A DNA stretch of 64,000 nucleotides, taken from the NCBI GenBank assembly GCA_027587225.1, contig JAPDDQ010000027.1, positions 1 to 64,000 of the forward strand, written 5' to 3'. The position numbers and the translations under genes are program-made. The stretch comes from Solirubrobacter taibaiensis (GTDB taxonomy: Bacteria; Actinomycetota; Thermoleophilia; Solirubrobacterales; Solirubrobacteraceae). Under the pieces are notes generated by a model, which saw only the letters and a list, made by a program, of their open reading frames with translations, was not told where the DNA came from and did no database searches. Shown here in pieces: positions 1 to 8,300 of the stretch (positions are counted from its first letter, which is position 1; every line of letters starts with the position of its first letter).

Positions 1-2
1 AG

Positions 3-1220
3 CGCGCCGCGTTCGCGGCGGCCGCCCGGCGCCCACGCGCTGTGGCGGCGCAGGCCGGCGGCGGCAGCCTCGCGTTCGCGCGCGGCGGCGACGGCTACGT
101 CTCCGCGCCGGACGGGTCGCGCGAGGCGCGGATCACGACCGACGGCGGCTACGCGTGGCCGAGCCAGGCCGACGATGGCACGCTCGTCGCGGTCCGCCAG
201 ACAGCCGAGGATGGGCGTACGCCGCGCCGGCTGCACCGCTTCCGGCGCGACGGCGTCCGCATCGGCGCGCCGCTGGAGACGGTGAAGGTCGACAACCGCA
301 ACTTCGTCGGACCGCTCGCGCCACAGGTGTCGCCCGACGGCACGAAGATCGCCTACCACTTCTTCAACACGGGCGTGCTGAGCGATCGCGAGCGCACCAC
401 CGTCGCGTACACGAGCGTCGACCAGGGCACCGAGCCGGGCGTCTTCGCCGGCTCGCTCGGTGGATACCTCACGCCCTCGTGGACCGCGGACGGTCGCGTG
501 CTCGTGTTCTACGGCGCGCAGCGCACGTCGCACGTCGGCATCGACACGATTGGCGCCGGCTACGCCGACTGGTTCGGCGATCCGGGCGTGGAGACGTTGC
601 TCACCGACGGCGAGCTCACGCGTCAAGGCGACAAGCTCGTCGCCATCGGCGACCAGAACGATCTGCGCTTCTACGACGCCAACGCGCAGTTGCGCTGCGT
701 GATGACCGGCTTCAACGGCGACGTCAGCGAGCCCACATGGTCGCCGGACGGCACCGCGCTCGCGTGGGAAGAGGCGGACGGCATCCACGTCGCCTCGCTC
801 GCGGACCCGACGACGTGCGCGTCCGTCGCGCGGCCGCTGGTGATTCCCGGTGGCCAGAACCCGGACTGGGGCCCGTCCGCGCCGTCCGCGCCGGTGACCG
901 CTGATCCGCCCCCGGCCGCGCCGGACACCGGTACACCCCCGGCGAAGCTGCGCGCCGACCTGTCGCGCTGGCGCGGCAGCGTCCGCCGTGGCCCGGCGAT
1001 CACCGTCCGCTGCTCGGCCGCCTGCACGCTCTCGGCGAAGCTCACGCTGCGCGCGAAGCCGCCGCGCACGCTCGCGATCGCGCGCGCGACCCGGGCGGGG
1101 ACACTCAAGTTCCGTGTGAGTCGCAAGGTCAAGCGGCGAGCCGAAGCGACGTTGACCGTGACCGCGACCGCCGGTGGGCAGCGCGTGAGCGTCACCCGCC
1201 GCGTGCGCCTCACCCGCTGA
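3..1220 (+). CDS. Secreted beta-propeller (PD40/TolB-like) protein, 5' end outside the window
   Basis: The reading frame is open from the first bases of the window; the first in-frame start inside is a GTG at 42, but the codons before it are Ala/Arg-rich like the tail of a signal peptide, so the true start is probably upstream. The protein has repeated blocks of the type found in TolB/WD40-like propellers (SPDGTKIAYHF, SWTADGRVLVFY, SPDGTALAWEEADG), then a Pro/Ala linker and a C-terminal basic Thr/Ala/Arg-rich beta domain (about the last 80 residues) with two cysteines. Similar propellers occur at 48.7, 53.4 and 54.4 kb. Role unknown; probably extracellular. Confidence 0.7.
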   Translation, partial: RAAFAAAARRPRAVAAQAGGGSLAFARGGDGYVSAPDGSREARITTDGGYAWPSQADDGTLVAVRQTAEDGRTPRRLHRFRRDGVRIGAPLETVKVDNRNFVGPLAPQVSPDGTKIAYHFFNTGVLSDRERTTVAYTSVDQGTEPGVFAGSLGGYLTPSWTADGRVLVFYGAQRTSHVGIDTIGAGYADWFGDPGVETLLTDGELTRQGDKLVAIGDQNDLRFYDANAQLRCVMTGFNGDVSEPTWSPDGTALAWEEADGIHVASLADPTTCASVARPLVIPGGQNPDWGPSAPSAPVTADPPPAAPDTGTPPAKLRADLSRWRGSVRRGPAITVRCSAACTLSAKLTLRAKPPRTLAIARATRAGTLKFRVSRKVKRRAEATLTVTATAGGQRVSVTRRVRLTR

Positions 1221-1268
1221 CGCAGGCGCGCGATCTCGGCCCGCGGGTGCGGGATCGGCGCGCAGCAC

Positions 1269-1502
1269 GTGCTGCTCGTACCGGCGGGACACGCCGTCAG
1301 AGGGCCGCGAACCGACGCGGGCGAAAATGTTCGGGCGTCACACCAGCAGTCGGATGCGCGACTGTCTGGGTTCGTCGAGAAGCGCGAGTACCGCGACGTC
1401 GCCCAAGCGCTTGGCATCACCGAGCAGACGGCCCGTGCCCGCGCGAGTCGAGCTCTCGGCCTCTTGCGCCGTCATCTCACCCAGGAGCCCAACCGTGCCT
1501 GA
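1269..1502 (+). pseudogene. Truncated sigma-70 family factor (region 4 helix-turn-helix only)
   Basis: Only the last 45 or so residues of this frame look like protein of a known type: YRDVAQALGITEQTARARAS followed by RALGLLRRHL is a typical ECF sigma region 4 helix-turn-helix. Nothing in front of it resembles sigma region 2, and a full ECF factor would need about 120 more residues. The upstream codons read as unrelated sequence. I infer a 5'-deleted sigma gene. Its stop codon overlaps the GTG start of the next gene by 8 bases, the arrangement expected of a sigma factor and a coupled membrane partner. Confidence 0.6.
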
Positions 1503-2007
1503 CCTCCTCGAGGACCTGCGCGCGGAGCTCGACTCAGCCTTCGAGCGTGCCGAAGACGCGGCCGGCGTCAAGCGACATCGACGGTCGGCGAGCGTCGGCG
1601 CGCATGGCGCGTACCGCCGGTTGCGTGGCCTGATGATCCTGGTCTCCGTGTCAGCGGCTGCGGCCGTGTTCACCGTGGTCGTCGCGCCGGCGCTGAACCA
1701 GGAGCGCATCCCGGCGGAGCCCCGCGCCACCGACCAGCTTCCCGAGCAGCAACTGGGTGCGCGCAGGCTCGAGTCGATTGGTCGCGCGCACGACGAATCG
1801 CCACCCTCGAAAGCGGGCGCGGGAGGTGGATGCGGCGTCTTCACGGTCAGCAAGGCCAACCGCCAGCCGAACTGGAGCAAGATCTTCCTCGGGGGCCGAC
1901 GTGGTGCCGTCTACACCCTGCTCTTGCCCGACGGGGTCCAGCGCGTCCAGATCCACCACAGCGATGGCAGCGTCGTCACGCGTACGGTTCAAGACAACGG
2001 CTTGTAG
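1495..2007 (+). CDS. Single-pass membrane protein coupled to the sigma fragment
   Basis: This 170-residue protein starts at a GTG inside the last codons of the sigma-like fragment. It has an acidic/basic cytoplasmic N-terminus (about 45 residues), one transmembrane helix at about residues 46-66 (LMILVSVSAAAAVFTVVVA), and an outer domain with a Gly/Cys segment and a beta-rich C-terminus. Position and topology fit an anti-sigma or sigma-associated membrane protein, but no zinc-binding anti-sigma motif (HxxxCxxC) is visible, so this is inference from context. It may be non-functional now that the sigma gene is truncated. Confidence 0.6.
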   Translation: MPDLLEDLRAELDSAFERAEDAAGVKRHRRSASVGAHGAYRRLRGLMILVSVSAAAAVFTVVVAPALNQERIPAEPRATDQLPEQQLGARRLESIGRAHDESPPSKAGAGGGCGVFTVSKANRQPNWSKIFLGGRRGAVYTLLLPDGVQRVQIHHSDGSVVTRTVQDNGL

Positions 2008-2221
2008 GGAGGTTGAAACGCTCGTCGGGGGTAGCGGCGGCTTGGTGGTGATCGGTCGCGTCCACGATGAACAGGTCGGCGTCTCGGCTGAGTTCGCTCA
2101 GCGCAGGGTCCGCGCCGGTGTCCCCGGTGTATGCGAGCGTCCAATCCGGCGTGGTGGGCCACGCGGCGCAACCGCCGAGCACTCGCAGGCTGTCGGTCGT
2201 CACGTCGGCCAACTGACGCAC
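1976..2221 (-). pseudogene. Fragment of a metallo-beta-lactamase-fold hydrolase
   Basis: The 81-residue minus-strand frame contains LAYTGDTGADPALSEL followed by DADLFIVDAT, the pattern of the later metal-ligand strand in RNase Z-like MBL-fold hydrolases (YTGDT...L...ADLLI.EA). The N-terminal half with the HxHxDH motif is absent and the frame ends inside the opposite-strand neighbour without the usual C-terminal histidine. I read it as a decayed remnant. No start signal is convincing. Confidence 0.5.
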
Positions 2222-2291
2222 ATCTTCTCACCCAGTCCACCGGCCGCGCTGGATTCCGTGGTCGGCGAAGTACTCGCTAGCGTTCCGCCTC

Positions 2292-2702
2292 ATGGCCATC
2301 GTGTTCGCCAGTCCCGAGGCGTCGCTCGAGATTGGCGACGGGCCCGCTTCACCCGGCGCCGCGTACTGCGCGATGCACCTTCGCGTCGGCGGTCTCGGAA
2401 TCACGTGCGACATCGACTCGTTCTGGTTTCGCGACGACCTGCTCGCGCTCGCCGCTCTGCTGCGCGCGCTGCGCGACGCACCGGACGCCCTGGAGGGCAT
2501 GACGGTCGATGGCCATCGCGGCCCCGGCCTACGTGTGCTCCGAGTTCAGACGGCCGACCCACCTCTAGTCGAGCTATGGGCGACCGCCTCGATGGACGAC
2601 CCGGCTGTCGGCGTGACGTTCTGGCTGTACTACGACGAGGACGACGAGCTTGAACGCGCGCTCGCCGGGGTTGAGGTGACGGAGGCGACGCTGGCGGAGT
2701 GA
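2292..2702 (+). CDS. Uncharacterised acidic cytoplasmic protein
   Basis: A 136-residue protein without signal peptide or membrane helix and with an acidic tail (YYDEDDELERALAG). It has alternating beta strands (LRVGGLGITCDIDSFWF, LRVLRVQ, VGVTFWLYY) around one helix (LLALAALLRALRDAP). The size and fold pattern recall small immunity-type or DUF proteins common in actinobacteria, but I do not recognise a family. It lies among broken genes and the Imm10-type gene, so an accessory role is possible. Confidence 0.6.
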   Translation: MAIVFASPEASLEIGDGPASPGAAYCAMHLRVGGLGITCDIDSFWFRDDLLALAALLRALRDAPDALEGMTVDGHRGPGLRVLRVQTADPPLVELWATASMDDPAVGVTFWLYYDEDDELERALAGVEVTEATLAE

Positions 2703-2745
2703 GTGCTTCTCACGTGACGCTGTTCCTTGGCCTCGTCAAGGTGCT

Positions 2746-3339
2746 TCATGCCGTTGATGCCCTGGCTCGCGTCCACTGAAGGAGGGCGCGGTTGATCAGT
2801 GTCGCCGCGGTGGCCGTCAAGGCGAAGAGAACGGTGACACCCGCAGGGATGTTGAGGACCGCCAAGCCCTGCGCCGTGAGGACCAGGGTCGGTTGCACGA
2901 GGGCGACGTAGGCGATGAGCGCCAGCGTGGTGAGCGTGATCCCCTTGGCGAGCCGGAATGCGCCGACGTTCGTTGTGCCGTAGTTGCCGGTCAGTGCCAG
3001 GCAGGCCAGTCCGCCGACGATCGCGAAGGGGAGTGTCTGGACGAACAGATCGTGGTAGCGACCAGGCGGATCGCCGTCGAATCGCAGCAGATAGGCCGCG
3101 TAGTACGCGAGGCCGAGCGCCAAGGCATCGCAGGTCAGCCGCGGGAGACGCGTCGGGCGCTTGAGCCCACTCTGCGCGCGCAGCTCAGAGGCGGCGTGCT
3201 GCAAGCCGATCGCCCATCGCAACGACGCCCATCGACGATCGCCCAGCACGGCGAGATCGGCGCGCCATTCCGCTTCGTAGCGCGAGCGGAGCTGCTTGGG
3301 CAGCCGCTGCAACGCCCGAGCGAGCAGGTACTCGATCAT
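2746..3339 (-). CDS. Four-helix membrane protein coupled to a PadR-like remnant
   Basis: This 197-residue protein begins with an amphipathic segment (LPKQLRSRYEAEWRADL) of the kind found at the N-terminus of actinobacterial membrane proteins encoded behind PadR regulators. About four hydrophobic helices follow (from about residue 73); the first (LALGLAYYAAYLLRFDG) resembles the start of CapD-like membrane proteins, but no enzyme domain follows. The ATG overlaps the stop codon of the regulator fragment (ATGA), so the pair formed one operon. Function unknown. Confidence 0.7.
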   Translation of the reverse strand: MIEYLLARALQRLPKQLRSRYEAEWRADLAVLGDRRWASLRWAIGLQHAASELRAQSGLKRPTRLPRLTCDALALGLAYYAAYLLRFDGDPPGRYHDLFVQTLPFAIVGGLACLALTGNYGTTNVGAFRLAKGITLTTLALIAYVALVQPTLVLTAQGLAVLNIPAGVTVLFALTATAATLINRALLQWTRARASTA

Positions 3340-3488
3340 GCAAACCTTGCTTTCGCGGGCATCGGCGCCCGACTGACCTCGCGGAACGGCTCGAGCGCCT
3401 CCAGCGTGCCGGTCAACCCGGTGGGCGTCAGGTGATACAGGCGTCGGGCCGATCGGACGGCGACGTGCCGGATTCGACGCTCTCCCAC
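3336..3488 (-). pseudogene. C-terminal remnant of a PadR-like regulator
   Basis: From a possible GTG at 3488, 50 residues can be read; they contain ARRLYHLTPTGLTGTLEAL, resembling the wing and C-terminal start of PadR regulators (RRYYRLTPxG...L). The DNA-recognition helices that should precede it are missing; upstream the frame enters the Imm10-type gene. The stop TGA overlaps the ATG of the membrane protein. I infer a regulator gene that lost its 5' part. Confidence 0.45.
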
Positions 3489-3496
3489 CGATTGGC

Positions 3497-3856
3497 TCAG
3501 ATCAACAGCTCGGGGAGTGCGTCTCGAATGACGGTCTGGTGGTCCAGGTCGGGAACCAAGATGGTGTAGCCGACGCCGGCGTCCAGGACCTGGCTCGCCT
3601 CTGCGGTCAGGTCCAGTCGCAGCTCACCGTTCTCCAGTTCCCAGCGCGTGATCCCGCCGTAGATCACGGTGGCGTACTCGTCGACCAGGCAATACGTGTC
3701 CTGGCCGAGTTCCCGGTCCTGCTCGTCGTCGACCAGAGCGCGTTGGATGTCGAGACGCTCGCCCGAGTGCTCCTCTTCGGCCATCGCAAGGGCCTTGAAG
3801 TTGAGCTTCTCGTCGACCCAGAAGGCAACCGCTCTGGCCGTGAACGTCCTACGCAT
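3497..3856 (-). CDS. Imm10-family immunity protein (orphan)
   Basis: The 119-residue sequence matches the Imm10 immunity family layout as I know it: an N-terminal strand (FTARAVAFWVDE), FKALAMAE, a dual-acid segment LVDDEQDRELGQDTYCLVDE, the YGGI motif, alternating strands (LRLDLTAEASQVL) and a final helix with LPELLI. Imm10 proteins neutralise polymorphic (CDI/RHS/T6-type) toxins inside the cell. No toxin gene is adjacent; the only RHS protein here is 29 kb away on the other strand. The start ATG at 3856 is the first plausible one. It is likely a retained orphan immunity gene protecting against neighbours' toxins (inference). Confidence 0.7.
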   Translation of the reverse strand: MRRTFTARAVAFWVDEKLNFKALAMAEEEHSGERLDIQRALVDDEQDRELGQDTYCLVDEYATVIYGGITRWELENGELRLDLTAEASQVLDAGVGYTILVPDLDHQTVIRDALPELLI

Positions 3857-3989
3857 GCGAATGCTTCAGCTTGTCGGCAGCGATCGCCTGAGAGAACCTG
3901 GCCATCACGTCGGCGGGATCAGCGCTCACGGCGTCACACGGTACTCCCGCCTCGGCGGCGCGAGGTGGCGCATTGCCGCTAACTTCGGC

Positions 3990-4439
3990 ATGGTGAGCAA
4001 AGCCCGACTTCCGCCGCGCTGGATCATCCGCACCTTCTGGACCTTGCACCGCTCGGTGACCCGCTGGACCGGCGCGCGCGTCGGTCTTTGGCGTCCGAAG
4101 CCGGGCAAGTACGGCACCCTGCGCCTGGTCACGGTCGGGCGTCGCTCCGGCCGCGATCGCGAGGTCCTGCTGGGCTACTTCGAGGACGGGCCGAACCTCG
4201 TCACGATGGCCATGAACGGCTGGGGCGACCCCGAGCCGGCCTGGTGGCTCAACCTGCAGGCCGCCCCGGAGGTCACGGTCGAGCTCGTCGATGGCCCGCG
4301 CGCGGTCACGGGCCGCGCGGCCGAGGGCGAGGAGCGCGAGCGCCTGTGGGCGCGGTGGCAGCAGATCGACAAGCACCTCGACGCGTACGCCGCGCGGCGC
4401 TCCCGGCCGACGGCGGTGGTCGTCTTCGAACCACGCTGA
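3990..4439 (+). CDS. Deazaflavin-dependent nitroreductase family protein (Ddn-like)
   Basis: The 149-residue protein has the hallmarks of the DUF385/Ddn family of F420-binding split-beta-barrel reductases: a basic amphipathic N-terminus, the strand pair LRLVTVGRRSGRDREVLL, then NLVTMAMNGWGDPEPAWWLN (the usual SxxGxxxxPxWxxNL region, here with NGWGDPEPAWW), and VTVELVDGPRAVTGRAAEGEE. Length is normal. The ATG at 3990 was chosen because family similarity starts right after it; a longer frame upstream lies antisense to the Imm10 gene. Substrate unknown. Confidence 0.8.
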   Translation: MVSKARLPPRWIIRTFWTLHRSVTRWTGARVGLWRPKPGKYGTLRLVTVGRRSGRDREVLLGYFEDGPNLVTMAMNGWGDPEPAWWLNLQAAPEVTVELVDGPRAVTGRAAEGEERERLWARWQQIDKHLDAYAARRSRPTAVVVFEPR

Positions 4440-4451
4440 CGGCCGCGGGCA

Positions 4452-4663
4452 GGCACCGTCAGCAACTACACGCTGCAGTGGGTCGGCTTCGCGACCTCGT
4501 TCGCCGTCCACCAGTGCCTGGGCCCGGCGACGCCCACGACCACAGCGCTGCAGCTCGGCGCGATCAGCGTGCCCGCGGGCGGCAAGCTGTCGTACACGCT
4601 CGCCAACTCCGGCACCGTCTCACGCACGAGAACTCGGCGATGTTCGCAGTCACGTCGCCGTAA
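4452..4663 (+). pseudogene. Frameshifted C-terminal tail of a secreted beta-sandwich protein
   Basis: One frame reads VSNYTLQWVGFATSFAVHQC and, further on, ISVPAGGKLSYTLANSGT; the continuation LTHENSAMFAVTSP and stop lie in another frame, entered near 4617-4622. Joined, they look like one beta-rich protein end. Upstream the frame meets the end of the Ddn-like gene, so the rest is gone. I infer a remnant with both a deletion and a frameshift. Confidence 0.4.
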
Positions 4664-4682
4664 CCGGCTGCCCCCGCGTCGA

Positions 4683-5237
4683 TCAGCGCTTGGGTACCAG
4701 GATCTGTGCGAGGGCCCCGCTCTTGAAGCGTTGTTCCTCGACGACGTCCAGCTTCAGGTGCCCTCGCAGTTCGGCGAACGGGCTACGCCCCGCGCCGATC
4801 GCGATCGGGACCGTCGTCAGCTGGTACTCGTCGACGAGGCCGAGGGAGCTCAGTGACTGGGCGAAGCCGGGGCCGCCGTGGGCCAGGACCGTGCCGTCGT
4901 CGTCCCGGGCCTTCAGGTCAGCGATCCCCGCGGCCAGGTCCCCGAAGATCTCGGCCGGTCCCCAGTCCGCCTGCTCCAGGCTGCGGGAGAAGACGGCCTT
5001 CGGCTTCTCGTTCATCGCGGTGGCGATCGGCCCTTCCGACGCGGCCCAGTGCGGGCCCATGATCTCGTAGCTCCGGCGGCCCATCGCGTGGACGCCGGCT
5101 TCGTCGAGCGCGCGGCGGTTCCACTCGCCCGACTCCTCGCCGAAGTACTCGAACATCCACTCGTGGGTCCCGTCAGGGCTGGTGACGAAACCGTCGAGGG
5201 ACATGACCATCTTGAGAACCACTTTCCGATCACTCAT
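4683..5237 (-). CDS. Dihydrofolate-reductase-like (RibD C-terminal fold) protein
   Basis: The 184-residue protein follows the RibD-C/DHFR-like pattern: KMVMSLDGFVTSPDGTHEWM at the N-terminus, a MGRRSYEIMGPHW segment, KAVFSRSLEQADWGP, then a nucleotide-binding strand-turn VLAHGGPGFAQSL and the C-terminal DEYQLTTVPIAIGAGRSPF. These stand-alone proteins are widespread in actinobacteria and probably are NAD(P)H-dependent reductases of unknown substrate. It starts with ATG and is divergent from the RTX gene, with 99 bases between. Confidence 0.85.
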   Translation of the reverse strand: MSDRKVVLKMVMSLDGFVTSPDGTHEWMFEYFGEESGEWNRRALDEAGVHAMGRRSYEIMGPHWAASEGPIATAMNEKPKAVFSRSLEQADWGPAEIFGDLAAGIADLKARDDDGTVLAHGGPGFAQSLSSLGLVDEYQLTTVPIAIGAGRSPFAELRGHLKLDVVEEQRFKSGALAQILVPKR

Positions 5238-5336
5238 GTCAGTGGAGACGCATCCCCGCGCATGAACTCATCGGTCTCGGCGCCACTTCCCTGACACCCC
5301 GTCAAGTCGTGCAATGGGGTGCCGAACAAATGGTAA

Positions 5337-8300
5337 GTGCGTGCCCTCCCGCTTCTCCTCCTCTTCCTGCTGCTCGCTCCGGCGAGCGCCCATGCCGCGA
5401 CCGTCTCGTTCGCCGACGGCACCGTGACGTACGCGGCGGCGCCCGGTGAGACCAACCGCGTGACGCTGACCAGCGCGATCGAGGTGCGCGACTCGTCGGC
5501 GACGCTCACGGCCGGGACGGGCTGCACGCTCGCCGCGCCCGGTCGCGTGACCTGCACGACGGCCACCCGGTTCGCGATCGACCTCGGCGACGCCGACGAC
5601 ACGCTCACCACGAGCCTCTCCGTCCCCGCGACCGTCAGCGACGGCGCGGGCCGGGACACCGTGACCGGCGGGTCCGGCGCCGACGTATTCGTCGCCGGAG
5701 CGGGCAATGACGTCTACAACGGCGGCACCGGAACCGACCGGATCGACTTCTCCGCGCGCAGCGCCACGGTCGTCGCCGACCTCGCCGCGGGCAGCGCCGA
5801 GGGCGACACCTTCACCGCCGTCGAGGACCTCACCGGCGGCGCGGGCAACGACGACCTGACCGGTAGCAGCGCGACCAACACGCTCGACGGCGGCCCCGGC
5901 GACGACCTGCTGGACGGGGCGGGCGGCGCCGACGCGCTCGAAGGCGGCGCGGGCCTCGACACCGCGGACTACAGCTCCCGCACCGCCGCGGTCACCGTCG
6001 ACAACGACGGCATCAACGACGACGGCGCGAGCAACGAGCGCGACGACGTCCGCCCGAGCGTCGAGCGCGTGCTCGGCGGCAGCGCGGGGGACACGCTCAG
6101 CGCCTCGATCCTCATCGGCAACGGCGGCAACGACCGCCTCACCGGCACCAACGGCGACGACACCCTCAGCGGCGGCTCCGGCGACGACACGCTGACCGGC
6201 GCCGCGGGCGCCGACGTGCTCGACGCAGGCGACGGCAACGACACGATCACCGGCGGCGACGGCGGCGACGCGATCTCCTCAGGCACGGGCAACGACAAGG
6301 CCTACGGCGACGAAGGCGCCGACAGCATCGCCGGCGGCGACGGCACCGACACGCTCGAGGGTGGGACCGGCGGCGACACGCTCGACGGTGGCACGGCCAA
6401 CGACACCCTCAAGGGCGGTGACGGCAACGACACGCTCGACGGCGGCAGCGGCGACGACCAGGCGTGGGGCGGCGCCGGCGACGACGCGCTGATCCTCGAG
6501 GACGGCAACGACACGGGCCGCGGCGAGGACGGCGACGACCGCCTGGACGGCGGCACGGGCCGTGACACGCTCGAAGGCGCTGCCGGGAACGACGGCATCG
6601 ACGGCGGAGCCGACAACGACTCTCTCACCGGCAACGACGGCAACGACACGCTCACCGACCCGACCGGCGCGGACAAGCTCGACGGTGGCAGCGGGGACGA
6701 CGCGCTCGCGGCCGGCGACGGCGCCGACACCCTGTACGGCGGAGACGGCAACGACGCCCTCGACGGCGGCGCGACCGACGACAAGCTCGAAGGCGGCGCG
6801 GACCACGACAGCCTGACCGGCGGCGCGGGCAACGACTCGCTGACCGGCGGCGACGGCAACGACACCCTCAACGACGGCGCGGGCGCGAACAAGCTCGACG
6901 GCGGCACCGGTGACGACAGCCTCGCCGCGGGCGACGGCGACGACACGCTCACGGGCGCTGCGGGCCACGACGGACTCGCCGGCGGCGGAGGCAACGACAA
7001 GCTCAGCGGCAACGACGGCAACGACACGCTCGACGGCGGCGCCGGCAACGACCAGCTCTACGGCTCGACCGGCAACGACACGCTCGTCGACGGCGCCGGC
7101 GCCGACCTCCTGCAGGGCGACCAGGGCGACGACCGGCTCGACGGCGGCCCCAACGACGACAAGGTCTACGGCAGCGACGGCGCGGACCTCGTCAGCGGCG
7201 GCGACGGCAACGACGACGTCCGCGGCGACAACGGCGCCGACCGGCTCAACGGCGATGGGGGAGGCGACGACATCAAGGGCGGCGATGGGGACGACGTGCT
7301 GATCGGCGGCGCGGGCGCGGACAAGCTCTCCGGCGATGGTGGCGGCCGTGACGTCGCCGACTACTCGGCGCGCGCCGCGGCGCTCACGATCACGCTCGAC
7401 GACCAGGCCGACGACGGCGAGCCCGGCGAAGGCGACCTGATCGCGACCTCGATCGAGGGCGTGATCGGCGGCGCCGGGGGCGACAAGATCACCGGCGGCG
7501 CGGCCCACGAGCAGCTGTTCGGCGAAGGCGGTGACGACACCATCCGCGGCGGAGACGGCAACGACACGATCTCCGGCGGCGAGGGCAAGGACCGGCTCTG
7601 GGGCAACAACGGCGTCGACGCCGTCGACGGCGGCAATGGCAACGACCGCCTCGACGGCCGCGACGCGACGACCGAGACGCTGCGCTGCGGCGCCGGCAAG
7701 GACGAGGCGTGGGCCGACAAGGCCGACAAGCCCGTCAACTGCGAGAAGACGCACAGCACGAAGGCCAAGTCGGCGGGCCAGGAAGCGGCCCCGGTCGCGG
7801 TCGAGACCGTCACCGCGACGGCGACCGTCCGCGGCATCTCCAAGGTCACGAGCCGCGGCCGGTTCGTCGGCATCCCCGGCTTCCCGGGCGAGCGGATCGA
7901 CTCCCGCCTGCTGGCCGACGTCCGCTATCTCGTCGCCAAGTACAAGATCCGCATCACCGACGGCTACGCGATGGAGGGCCACGCGGCCGCGGGCGAGCAC
8001 CCGATCGGCCTCGCGCTCGACATCGTCCCCGGCCCGGGTGGTTCGTGGAACGACATCGACCGGCTCGCCAAGTGGGCCGAGCCCAAGCAGGGCCGCCCGC
8101 GCGCGCCCTTCCGCTGGGTCGGTTACAACGGCGACGCCAACCACGGCCGCGGCAACCATCTGCACCTGAGCTGGCGCCACACGCCGTCCAAGCGCGGCCA
8201 GCCCGCCGCCGCCGTCTGGCGCCTGAACCTGAGCAACCCGAAGACGCCGAAGATCGCGTCGCTCGTCTCGCTCGCGTCGCGTTCGAACATCCGCCTCGGC

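Noticed and set aside
5620-7720. Repetitive DNA at 5.6-7.7 kb as a possible CRISPR or tandem-repeat array
   Set aside because: The periodicity comes from RTX nonapeptide codons, in frame, without conserved DNA repeats and spacers.
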